The notes under the pieces were generated by a model, which saw nothing but the letters and a program-made list of their open reading frames with translations, did no database searches and had not been told where the DNA came from. From positions 44,525,648 to 44,589,647 of the forward strand of contig CM038221.1 of the NCBI GenBank assembly GCA_021442155.1: DNA of 64,000 nt. Reading direction: 5' to 3'. This DNA is from Cymbidium sinense (lineage: Eukaryota; Streptophyta; Magnoliopsida; Asparagales; Orchidaceae). Every line of letters starts with the position of its first letter. Position 1 is the stretch's first letter. The position numbers were made by a program, and so were the translations under genes. Shown piece by piece: positions 48,251 to 59,928 of the stretch.

Positions 48251-49200
48251 ACATGTGAAATGAAACATTTCTTTTCCAAATTAAGAACACAAGTTGAGTA
48301 CCAATCAAAAGGTAATTCTATTAATTCTTTAAAAGATTCATCCTCAAGTTCTACATCAACATCTTGACTTGAGGATGCTGCTCCTGGATAGAACCTCTAA
48401 ATCTTTGTGCTTGCACATGCTTTAGGGGCTTCCTTAACTACCAAACCTCAACTTTTTATGAGAAAAGTGAGGTTAAACTAAGGAGATGTCGATAGTTTCA
48501 CATAATAGAGACTTGGATACATCCATGCTTTTCTTGGGGACCCAGTCTTCATCATTGTCAAGCTTGAGTGTCACCTCCAATGGGATCTGCTATCGAGAAG
48601 AGCTGGTCGGCATGCTAACTACATAAGACTCATCCTCTAAACAAGATTCTAAGTCTATGTAGATAGTAGGTGTACTCCTAGATGATGGAACAAATCTCCT
48701 GGTAGGTGGTAAGTATGGAGGACTTCCACCTCTAGGACTCCCTCTGGACTTATCTCTTTCTCTTCTTGGTAGAGGTCGAGTCATCCTCCCCACTTGTTCA
48801 AATGGAGTAGCGAATTATGGGTGGAATATAATCTCAGGCTCTATGTCCTCCCTAAGTTCTTCTTCTCATTCCCTTTTTTTTTCTTTTTCTTTTTCTTTTT
48901 CATATTCTTTTCTTTCTTTTTTTTTCTTTTTCTTTTGATTTTGATTAAAGTCATGAGAGAAAACATTTTGCTTCTTAGAGAGGTAATAGGCCGCATTCCC
49001 ATAAATCCTGACCTTATGAACTGTAAATAGCTTGAGATCTCCTTTCAATTCCACCCTTAGAAACTTGATGCACTGAGTTCTTGTGTATCCAAGGTCACCC
49101 CATTAAAGCGTATAAAGATGTATCAAAATCTATTATGTGAAACTTATCTTTAGTTTTCCAATCTTTTATCTCCAAAGGCAACACTATGGAGCATAAGGCC
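48251..49200 (-). pseudogene. Element C: protease-RT linker with lysine-rich tract
   Basis: The frame 49054-48866 reads MELKGDLKLFTVHKVRIYGN, then SKKQNVFSHDFNQNQ and a Lys/Glu run coded at about 48870-48945. A and B have the same block in the same place. Left of it, an Arg/Ser/Pro-rich frame 48793-48590 (MGRMTRPLPRRERDKSRGSP) and EDWVPKKSMDVSKSLL-like text match B. No domain is known to me. Confidence 0.6.
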
Positions 49201-49640
49201 CTCTCACCTTATTCAGTAAATCCTTTCAACATCATCCTCACCATTTGGAGTTTAGAGATATCGATCCTCAAGTAGGCAAAGGTTCTTAGACTCATAATGT
49301 CCACTGATGCACCTGGATCAACCAACATTCTAGAGAGTCTAAATCTACCAACATCTATTGTAATATATAGAAGACTACTGTGCTCTATCGTCTTTAGAAG
49401 AAGATCTTCATCTGTGAATGTAACTTCTAGGATCTCCTTTGAAAAGCCTGCCTCCTCTCTAGTAGTGGCCAAGCATATTTGTCAAGCAAATCTTTGACTA
49501 ATGACTCCCTCATCTCTTTGGATAAAATAAGGACATCATATATGCTTAAGATAGCTAGAAACTTTCTAAAATGTGCCAAGACTTTGTAATCAACTTTGGG
49601 CTGGCTCTCCATAAGCATATCCAAGGGTGGAGCATATTGT
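49201..49640 (-). pseudogene. Element C: retropepsin-like protease
   Basis: The frame 49472-49209 contains VTFTDEDLLLKTIEHSSLLY and GRFRLSRMLVDPGASVDIMS, the aspartic protease core with the catalytic Asp kept. The upstream piece 49624-49427 holds IYDVLILSKEMRESLVKDLL, conserved in A and B. A frameshift lies between the two. Best-preserved active-site motif of the three copies. Confidence 0.85.
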
Positions 49641-51278
49641 GGAGGAGCTATCTGCCCACTGGAACTAATGACCTCTTTACCCTTATCTTGAGGTGCTACT
49701 CTAGGAAGGTAACTTTCCCACTATGGAGGTTGACTGACTTCTTATGGTGAGGAGCTTGTGGAAAGTTTTACACTCGCTCATATAACTACAGCTTCTCCTA
49801 AAGGGACATCAAAGTCAGATGACTCCAAATAAATCTCAAGAGGTGAACCCTGATGATTTAGAAATGGGAAATCTATTTCTGAATTAGAGTGGGATTGATT
49901 GAAATTATTTTAGTTGTTATTGCTATGACCTGGAGAACTATCTATTGGAATGAAATCACTAAAATCATCAAAGGTAGACAAGATGTACAATGAATTAATC
50001 TTCTTCATTGATTTCTTTAATTTTAGACATGATACATGACAAAAATCAAGTAAAGTAAGTAGTATGAAGGGTTTGGTGTCCTTATCCATAGATATAATGC
50101 TCTTGCTACTGGTGGTGGAGCTGGCAGATGTGGTAGCTGCAACTATGGAAGGAGAAATGTTGAACTCAGACGGTGGTTGTGCTATGGAACTATCCAGCAA
50201 CTGATGGTCAAATTATTGGGCTCTCCTCAAGTTGTTCCTCCTCCAGCCCTTTCTTGTTGGAGGCTGGGTTAGAGCCTCGATGTGGACTTATGGAACTTGA
50301 TGGGGACTTCAGAAAGTGGAACATGAATGGGTGAAGGTAATCGATGAGTGGAGCGGTGTAAAGGTGGTGACACCGACTACCTCTCTGCTGGAGATCTCCC
50401 CCTACGGCTGGAATCAGTGAGTACAATCTTGTTAGAATGACCAGCTCTATCAGTCTATTGATTGGAATGATCAATCAAAGCAGAGGCCACCAACTGCCTA
50501 GCGAACCTCCTCTTGTCCCTATTGCATGCTTGGGCTGCAACATTGGCCTCCATGGCCCCTTCCCTATGGATATGATCCATAACACTCCTAGGTATCACAC
50601 GTCTCAAGTCATGCAAGGTAGCAGACTCCGATCATTTGTAGGCTCTCCCAAATCTCCTGAGCATGGATCGTAAACCAGCATAAGGCTTCCTCCTCTCTTT
50701 ATCTAGTGTCTCATACTTTGCAGATCATGGTGGTGATGTAGCAATCTTTCTTATGTCCTCCTCTCCCTTTGAAGCTAAGAGGGGGTAAAACCAGCTGCCA
50801 TTAAGAAGGGGAGAGGTCTCACAGGAGATTCCTCCTGTACATGGGAGGCTTCCCAACCTCCTTGCCATGCTGTAATGTCTCTTAATTTTTTGGTTCTTAT
50901 TACAGTGTTGGGTCTTAGTTAGTGAAGTGGGGAGGGAGCTAGAACCAATCTCAAACATGAGAGAGACTATCTCAGAAGCTAAAATAGACTTCCCCTTAAA
51001 TATCAAGGCATTTGTAGAGGTGGTACTAGTCCAGACCGAAACTGCAATAGGCACAACTGGTACTCATGGCAAGGGAATCTTTATATCCTTCCTCCTTAGT
51101 GAGAGGAACTCAGAATTAGAGTGCAAGTCAAATTGTAGAAGTAGCTTTTTAACTTACACCTCCTCTCTATTGACGGTGGTGAGGGCAGGTCCCTCGCAGG
51201 TGACTTTGAAGTGCTCAAAGCCAAGACCAAACTTAATGATGAGGGCGGTGGAGAGTATGGCCTGATCCATAAATACAC
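49641..51278 (-). pseudogene. Element C: leading ORF and gag remnant with internal deletion
   Basis: Right part: a start near 51278 and VTCEGPALTTV-type text match the A leading ORF; 51054-50725 (SVWTSTTSTNALIFKGKSIL) continues it. At 50474-50208 comes the piece shared with A 4816-4562. At about 50265 the sequence passes directly to the linker (50200-49910, DKDTKPFILLTLLDFCHVSC), which in A begins near 2640. The capsid and acidic region present in A (about 2640-4700) and B are absent. Confidence 0.7.
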
Positions 51279-51435
51279 ACTAAAGCAAAGGAGAAAATGA
51301 GCTTGTCGAGAACATGGTGGAAGACTGCGTGCTTAAAGGAAGGAAGAAATGGGGTTTCTGCTTCTCTGTTGAAAGAGACATAGAATTAGACTTTTGCTTT
51401 ATTTTTGTTTGACTTTGATTTTTGATTTTGAATTG

Positions 51436-51595
51436 GAACCCTCATTTAACAAAGTTGATTATGTTAAATGGGGTTCATTTATATGTTGGAGAAATTTGAA
51501 AATTATTGGAGAAGAATCTCTTGCTTTTGAACTTCATTAGAATTTTGGAGAATGTTGGATGAACCTTGCTTTACCAAGCTTGTGGTAAGAGGTTC
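51436..51595. repeat. Element C leader: two stem-loop units
   Basis: Arms GAACCCTCATTTAACA and TGTTAAATGGGGTTC at 51436-51476, and GAACCTTGCTTTACCA and TGGTAAGAGGTTC at 51561-51595. These correspond to the units greatly multiplied in A. Confidence 0.75.
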
Positions 51596-51848
51596 TTAAT
51601 TTTCTTTGGTTTATATTTGGGTGATTTATTTAGTTGCTTTTCATTTACCTATTGGAATTCCAATAGGGGTTTTAAGATCTACTTGGAGTAAGGTCCTAAA
51701 ACCTAAAGGATGTTGGCCACCCTTGCTTATGGATGATATGAGCAAGTTGTCCAACAAAAAGAATGATAGTCTTCAACTTATATGAAATATAAGTCAACTA
51801 TCAATGTTTCTAGATAATGATTGACTACTAAAGAAACGGAGAAAAACA

Positions 51849-51867
51849 ATCCCCAGTGGAGTCACCA
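51849..51867 (-). promoter_or_regulatory. Element C primer binding site
   Basis: Minus strand TGGTGACTCCACTGGGGAT, 10 nt from the LTR start at 51878. It is of the type reported for Ogre/Tat elements (tRNA-Arg, from memory). Confidence 0.75.
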
Positions 51868-54138
51868 GAAAAATATTTGCTATTTTAATTTGGAGTCATG
51901 TGGATATCACGCAGATCATAGGGGGTTCTTATTGAAGTGATCGTGTATGACATAAGGTATGATGTACCATCTCAAAAGATGAATACATCACCCTATAATA
52001 GACCTAATCAACTAATAAGAACTTCTAAGGAAGATGGGTCTATGTATATACCATAAGTCTTTCCCCAACTTTACATGCAAAAGTAAAGTAGGGTTTATTT
52101 TATGTCGGGTTCTTTAGTCCCCTATGGAAGTAAGCTTTCATGGTTAATTACATCATAGAAAATGGGATTTCTTAAGAATACTCTTGATTAAAGTAGTTAA
52201 TCAACATATCCAAAGATTTCAATGTTAAACTATCAATGAATTGGATATTTTTGAAAATTAAGTGGGAATATTCAATATGGAATGACTTATTTTTATATTA
52301 CAAAGGAAGATAGGTAGGGAGCACACACGATACTAAGAAGCCTAGTGAGCACTCCAATTTATCATATGGTGAGGCTTTATATATTTGAAAGAGAAGAGTT
52401 ATTTTAATTTGAGTTGAAATTTTATTAAAATATTAGGGCTTATAGTCCATCAACACAATATTGTTAAGATGCCTAAGGGGTGAGGATTTATGCTCATAGC
52501 CTAATGGAAATAAGAAACCTCATATCCTAAATCTAGGAGGCTTCACACAAGATAAAAGTATGACCTAAATCTAAACAAAAGGGGGACATAATAGTTTACC
52601 TCCACAAGAAAGGATAAACTCATCTGACTCTTCTGGACTTACAACCACTTGGAGTGGCCATACCATACACATACTTCAAAACCATGTAGACCAGTCTTAT
52701 GAAATTACAAAATAGCTAGGATATTATTTAATTAAGAATAGAAACATAGTCCTAAACTCACTCCCTAAGAGACTAGATCATGATTGGCATGAAGACATGA
52801 CTTAGATTAAATGCAAAATTTTACAAATTCTTTATCTCATTTTGACACATAAGTTTAGGACAAAGGCTTAAGACAATTATGTCAAAATGCATGATGAAAT
52901 TAGATTATTGGCTAAATCAGCAGGAGGAGGTGTTCTCTACTACAAGGTATGCCTTCACAGGTCAAGCATTCATCTATCGTGTAAGAGTGGATACCCTCCC
53001 TATTTAAGAATGAAATAATATATATTATGTACGATGTTAGAGCATACATCATTCAACTAAGGGGTTGCTAAATCTTATAATAATCTTGATTATAGCCTAA
53101 GCTTTAAAGTGAGGTTATGAGTTATTTTAAAATTTAGTTATGAGTTATTAGTGGTGATAGAAAAATTAATTTTGTCTTAATGAGCCATCCATCTCCAAGC
53201 CACACATTCAAACATCAAGCTTAAGAAACTTATAAAGAACATGTGATTTCTATTGCAATTTAAACACAACAATCAAATATTTATAGATTATCATGAAATA
53301 ATAAGAGGTGCGGGGTATTATCGTACACCTCAGAAAAAGAAGAAATTGGGTAGCTAAGCTCTACCCTTATACAACTCAGATTATAATAAAATTTTACAAT
53401 TATAATTGAATTAAATGCTATGGGGGTCTTTATTCCTTTTCTTTTCTTCTTTTTCATTTGACTTGATTTTGTTCCAAGGCTTTACAAGGCCTCCCAAGAC
53501 TTTGCCTTCTAGCCACTGCTCATCCTTAACCTCATAGCATTAATCCTAATTCCTATTGCAGAATTATATATTTGGAAGAATAAAATCTAACTACACCTAC
53601 AAAACATATATTAGCTAAATTGACCATACAAACCCAACTAGTTATATTATATAATTTGGACTTAGCACCCTGCACATGAGTAACCAAGCCCACCTGTCTT
53701 AATGTGGATTATGCAAAGGGGCATAAGCAACCTGCAAGTAGATGCATTTATATTTATTATTTTAGTAGACCATTAAGTATAATACCCTATATAAAATAAC
53801 ATTAGGCTAATAACGGCCTAACATCCAGTCTATGCATAAATAATCTTAACATCCAGTCTAAAATACTACATCACAAAATAAAATACAACATCATAACATA
53901 CACCCTCCTAACTTAGAGCTAGAAGTGGTGACTTAGTACTCTAATGTGTGTGCTTACGCTTAGTGTGGTATATCTTAGCTAAACTTTATAATTACAATTG
54001 GCTAAGGTTTGGAATTGTTTAAGTTAAACATGAGGGTAGTTTCATTTCAAGTTAATTAGAGAATTGGTGGATTTTAATTTGTACTTTATTTTATTTTATT
54101 TTATATTTACTTAGCATCTAATTATTGTAAAGAGAGGA

Positions 54139-54156
54139 AAGAGGTTTGACCCTCTT
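54139..54156. other. LTR hairpin 1, element C copy
   Basis: AAGAGG/CCTCTT arms, weaker than in B. Confidence 0.4.
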
Positions 54157-54371
54157 CATCCTTATTTCTAAAGGCATGTTATTATGACTTGGTTTCTTTT
54201 ACTAAATGGCTTATTAAATCTTTTATTAATCCTGAGTTTAGGTTAATCTTAAAGAAATCCATTCAAACATTGAAGGCATCTTAAGATTAACGAGATTAAA
54301 TTACTATCTCATGGATAATGCTGTATTATTCCTCTTCATTATTAATAACATGCATATGATTTTGAACTTAG

Positions 54372-54376
54372 AATAC
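54372..54376. repeat. Target duplication, left, of the plus-strand LTR (AATAC)
   Basis: AATAC before 54377 against AGTAC at 62792-62796, four of five bases. Joining the flanks recreates the uninterrupted order seen in LTR B near 26770. Confidence 0.65.
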
Positions 54377-55018
54377 TGTTGACCTTAGTTCTAGAGTGAG
54401 CTTTAAACTTCTTCATCCTAAGCATAAGGACGCCTCTAAACACTAAGAGTTCCTTAGTCTTAAGACACTTATAGTGATTAGGTGAACACTTAACCTAACC
54501 CTAGAGACTTAGAAGAGTTAGCCATAGGAATAGGTTATTCCTTAGGGGTATTAGGATGCCTACCCTATAGCTTGAACCCAATCCTTGCTTCCTTCTTACA
54601 AACCAAACTTCAAACTCAAATCTTAAACCAATTCCAACTCAATTAATTTTCTCAAATCATGAATCAATTCTAAATCAAATCTTAAATCAATTCCAACACA
54701 ATTGATTTTCTCAAATCATGAATCAATTTCAAATCAAATCTTAAATCAATTCCAACTCATTTGATTTTCTCAAATCATGAATCAATTCCAAATCCAAAAT
54801 CTTTCATATGCCCTTTTGTTTTCATCTTATAGACTTAGCTCAAATCAAATCCAAATCACTCCAAACTCAGAAGATTTTCTCATAACATATTTATATTCTC
54901 ATTTATATACATTTATATTCTCATTTATATTCACAAATATAAATAAAATATAAATTCAAATAACCAAAACTAAATTCAAAACTCAAGTCCAAATCTAACC
55001 TAAATCCAACCTATACCA
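54377..55018 (+). repeat. Plus-strand LTR, left end
   Basis: Starts TGTTGACCTTAG and is the reverse complement of LTR A from 14253 down to about 13540 (CCTACCCTATAGCTTGAACC at 54571). It stops before a short unassigned stretch and LTR D. Confidence 0.8.
54618..54793. repeat. Three-copy 60 bp tandem repeat
   Basis: Units start AAATCTTAAA at 54618, 54678 and 54736 and share TTTTCTCAAATCATGAATCA. Confidence 0.9.
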
Positions 55019-57366
55019 TTATGGTGAAAAATTTCTATAATGAGTTGCCTTTCAAATCTGTTGGGAGAAATGAAGAGGCGGGCATATAGAAATTCATCTT
55101 TTTAGGATGCCATGCAGATTCGAAGATGCGCTTATTCAGGTGATCGGGTACGTCATCAAGAAAATATTATACTATCTCAAATGATAGAAGTCACTATCCT
55201 TTAATGGACCTAATCACCTCAATAAGGACTCTTAAGAATGATGGGTCTGCATATGTAGCAGAGATCCTTCCCTTACTTTACATGAAAAAGTAAAGCAGGG
55301 TTTATTTTAAACCATGTTTATTAAGTTCCCTATAGGGGCAAGCCCCCATAGTTAATTACATCCTAAGGAATGGAGATTCCTTAGAAAAACTCTCAATTAA
55401 GGTAAATAATCATTGTCTTCAAATATTTCAATAAGAAAGGACTATCAATCAATTAGTTCATTTTTAAAGATCAAATGGGATTGATCAAAGAGAGGGAGTT
55501 ATTATTGAAGCCAAAATGGAAGATAAGTAGGAGATGACCACAATGCTAGGAAGCCTAGCGAGCATCTCAAACTATCCTATAGTTGGGCTTTACATTTTTT
55601 TTTGAAATTGATTTAATATGTTTAGTTGAATTTTTATTTAGAAATTTAAGACTTATGATTCCTTGACACAAGATTAAGGAAATGCCTAAGAGGTGAGGAA
55701 TTATGCTTATGGCCCATAAAGGGGAGAAGCAACCTCAGAACCTAAATCTATGGAGCTTCGGCGAGAGCCGGAAGCACAACCTAAACCTAAGGCGAAAGGC
55801 GAAAAATGGGTAATTGGTTCACCTCCACAAGAGAGAGCAAAACCACCCGACAACTTGGACTTACAACCGTCTGGGGGTGGCCGCCAACTAACTCCTACGA
55901 TTTTAAATACATGTAGGCAAGTCATTATGCTTATGCAAGATAGCTAGACTATTATTTATTTAGAAAGAGACTAAGTCCTTAAACTCTCTCCCTAAAGAGA
56001 CTAGATCATGTAAGGACATGCTTCAAATGACATAAATCTAATACAATTCAAAATTTATTTTTATTTTCATTTTTGTATAATTATTTTGACTCAGGCTACT
56101 AGGATTCATATGCCTAATGCATGAGAAATAAAGTTATTGGCCAAAATCAAATGGAGAGTGGTTTCCACCATGGCTCTTAAAGGTCAAGCCAAGTTTCTTT
56201 GGAAAAGGTGGAAGCCCTCTAATCAAGAGTGAAATAAGATGCATTTTGTATGATATTATAAAAGAAATACTCATCCAGCTAAGGGGTTTTTAATTCTTTT
56301 ATCTTGATTTTAAACCTAAGCTTTACGTGAGGTTATGAGTTTTTTATTTTTAATTTTGAGTTGTTAAGTTGGGTAAAAGATTTATTTTTTCTTAAAGAGC
56401 CTAATCCACATCCAGGCCATACATAAAGCAAGAAAGAAACTAGGAAAAATATGCCACCTAATGTAAAAGCTAAACAAATCATCAATCAATTTATAAAGCT
56501 AATCAAAAGAATAAAAGGCCATTGTGGTCAGGCACCACCGCACAAACCTAAAATAACAAATTGGGTAGCTGAGCTCTACCCTTATACAACCCGGATTACA
56601 AATGAATTAAATTACAATTAAGCAAGTAATTCAATGTTATGGGGGTCTTCAAGCTTCATTTCTTCTTTCATCTTTTCTTCTTTCTTCTTCTTTTCTTCTT
56701 CCTTCTTTGGTTCCTTCTTTTGGGTGGTTGGAAGGTAGATGATCCAAGGCTTCACATAGTACATAAGATGGGATCTTATGACCAATGCTCATCCTAATCG
56801 CCATAATAATCATTCCAAAATCCTAATTGCATAAATTTACATGAAAATGAAAAAAGAATGGAAATCTAACTAGTACCTATAAAATAGAGATTACTTAAAG
56901 AAAAGCACACAAATCCCAAGCATGTATATTGGACTTATCACCCCACACATGGGTGACTAAGTCCACCTGACCTATTGGATTATGATTAGGGGTATAAAGC
57001 ACCTGCAAGCAAAAGTATTTATATTTTTATTTATGATTAAGCACAATCCTATAGAAATAATGGTTAGACTAAGAATGCCCCACCATTCATTCTGAGCACC
57101 CTAACATCTAATCTAAAACATATATCAAAAAATATCAAACCATACCGCTAAAGCTAGAAGTGGTGACTTAGGCTAATGTGTGTGCTTTGAAGGTTTATGT
57201 GGTATGCTTAGCTATGGCTTTAAGTTAGAATTTTCTAAGTGTGTAAACATATTCAACTTAGAAAAGGGTTTCATTTAAGTTGTTTAATTGATTTGGATTT
57301 ATTTTATTTCATATTTTGATTTGGTTCAAGTGAATCCTACAATTAATTACTAAGTTATGAAGAGAG

Positions 57367-57392
57367 GGAAAGAGAAGAGAACTTCTCTTTCC
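57367..57392. other. LTR hairpin 1, D copy
   Basis: Perfect 11 bp arms GGAAAGAGAAG/CTTCTCTTTCC around AGAA. Confidence 0.6.
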
Positions 57393-59537
57393 TTCCCTAA
57401 CCTAGGTAATTTATAAAGTAGGTTCACATTTTAGTTTTGTTTAGTGAATGTTTTGATTAAATATTTTAATTAATCCTAAGTTTATATGAACTCTAAACAA
57501 ACTTATTCAAAAAGAAAGGGATTTTAAGATTAAATAAAATGAACCAAATTCACAAAACATACATCACTTCATTTCTTTCCCAACATATATAACATGCATA
57601 TGAATGAATCCTAAGCATATCTATACACAAAAATGTGAGTATTTAACATACTTTATGAGTCATGCTACGTAATCCATTTATGAAAATTAGAAGTTTAAGA
57701 TGCATGATTTTTCTTAAGTAGAAAAGGGTTTCTTAATCGAAGTTTTGACATGCACACATGAAAGTAAGAAAGGCATAAGTGTGTACAACACCATTGTTAA
57801 CCAAAGGTGAAAGGTACACAACCTATTTAGGGCTACTTAAAGCCTCATAACCTCAAGGTTGTCCAGACTAATATACTACTTTCCTTGAATACAAATATGT
57901 GTACAAAAGAAATGAAATGGAAAAGAAGAATGCAAAAGTTGTATTAATTGATTCATTTTATTTATGCAATTTATGTGTGCAAGCATAGGTAACCCTTCTT
58001 AAGTGATGGCATAGGAATGAATAGGATATAAATTAGGTAAGTGTTAGGTCCTTTTCAAATGAACCATATATCTTACCAACTCCTATTCAAAACTATGCTA
58101 ACATAAAAGAGAAGGGAAATCTATGCTAAGCACATCCTTATATTCTTTCACATGCAAGCTTATAATTAAAATATAAGTAGAATACTTTTAAATTTTATGA
58201 TTGATTTATATGTTTTGAAAATAATTTGAATTTATTAGTGATTATAGCCACTCATATTTCTACTTTAGTCAACACATGCAAATTTGACATAAAGTAAACA
58301 ATTTCATTCTTAAATTTGAATTTGAAAAATATGAATGCATGAAACAACATGACATACAAATTTAACATGTTGGGGAAAGAATCAAATCAATGAAAGCATG
58401 TAAACACATTCACTTTAATTAAATCCTAAAGACATTCTTATGGAATAAGAAGGTTTAAAATAAATCAAAGTGTATTCAATGTGATTTTTGTTTAGTTTTA
58501 AGTTTGATTTAATTTTGAAAAGGTGAGTTGAGTTTCCTATTTCTAACCCATTCCCACATGTGTTTGATATTTTTATTTAATTTTTGGATAATTAGATCCA
58601 TTTTTTATGTATTAATTAGATTAAGGTATGGATTAAGCAAGTTAATTAACCCTTACCTACACCACCTTAGCATAGTTAACCAAGCAATTATGAGCCAATG
58701 AGATGACATAAAAAACTCACAAGGAATTTAAACTTACAATGCACCTAATATGAAAATGGCCTAATGCAATTTGGCTCATGATTAATGGTTAATTAAGCTA
58801 AGGGGTTTAGCTTAAGTAATTTCAAAACACCCCTTTACACATATGAATTTGGTTTTGATTTTATTAATTGAACTTAGGCTCTTAAACACCTAAGAATTTA
58901 CCCAAAGTAGATTAATTAAGTTTTGGAAATTTTTAGAATTTTTAGAAATTAATTAAGGGGATAATTAATGAATTAACTATTAATTAAGAGAGGATTAAAA
59001 AGAAAAGGGGATTTAGGGAATAGCTTAGGGAAATGCCCCAAAATTATTCCCTAAACCTCCTATCTACTAGATATAACCTTAATCAACTCTAATAATGGAT
59101 TAAAACTACTAATCATATCTTAATTATCCTTATTTACATAAAGAGGGTAATTAGGAAACCCATTTGCAATTCTCCTAATTAAGCCTTCAATAAATCCCAT
59201 GAAAATTAGGGAAGGTAGAAGTCATTCTCTAAAACATACCCAAGAAGTTTGGGATTAATCAGAGGTTTAATTAAGAAGTAATTAGCAAAATATGATTTCC
59301 AATAAAACCCAAAATTAGAGAAAAGGATAATTCAAAATCCATTGAAGTTATTTTTAAAATATTCTAGGTTGAATTATCTTTCCATAGGATTTTACTCATA
59401 TTTTTTTAAATTTTATTTAGAGAGATATGATTTTTAGAAGATCAGGAGATTAATTAACATTTAATTAAATCCCTAACTAATCCCTCAGCTCACAGCATGA
59501 CGTGTGGCGGCGGTGAGATACGTTTTGATCCCTGTCA

Positions 59538-59554
59538 TTCAATCAAAGATTGGA
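59538..59554. other. LTR hairpin 2, D copy
   Basis: TTCAATCAAAGATTGGA; paired change relative to A at 12184. Confidence 0.5.
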
Positions 59555-59903
59555 TGGCTAGGGATTGACCCGTGGTTTATAAAAGGATAAATGATTTTCT
59601 AAACATGGAAATAATCTCAGCCGTCCATCCAAAATGCGTGGATGGACGGCCATGACCTCCCCAGTTCTTCCCATAGGCTCAACAGAGATCATCCATGATC
59701 AAGGGGAAGATCCAAGCTTGATTGAGTTTGGATTGAAATAAAACTTTACTCACACCATCTAAAGCCAATAAGGAACACATCTAATGGTGGAATTTGCATG
59801 ACTTGAAAATTCCTTTAACAAAAGACCGAACCTCCTATGCTAGGTGGTCCGAAAATTCCATATCTCACTGGAGGTGATCACCGGTGCTTGAGATCGATGA
59901 GGT

Positions 59904-59928
59904 AGCTTCGTCTAGTGGAGACGAAGCC
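59904..59928. other. LTR hairpin 3, D copy
   Basis: GCTTCGTCT/AGACGAAGC around AGTGG. Relative to A both partners of one pair changed (A-T to G-C). Confidence 0.65.

Larger units (their letters stand above)
44710..51877 (-). mobile_element. Element C: Tat-lineage internal region, gag-deleted
   Basis: Minus strand right to left: primer site 51849-51867, short leader, leading ORF, gag remnant, protease, lysine-rich linker, RT, RNase H, second RNase H, integrase ending at a stop at 44710. It is the only copy with the whole pol order visible. Compared with A and B it jumps at about 50265 from the gag-pro linker straight to the gag N-terminus, losing about 2 kb with the capsid. All frames are broken. 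Confidence 0.85.
51878..54376 (-). repeat. Element C 5' LTR, first part
   Basis: Starts TGCTATTTTAATTTGG and follows LTR A: CCTATAATAGACCTAATCAA near 51991, GGTAGCTAAGCTCTACCC near 53349, the AGTGTGGTATAT site (empty MITE site) near 53965, hairpin 1 at 54139-54156. It stops at AGAATAC where a plus-strand LTR begins; it resumes at 62792. Confidence 0.82.
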
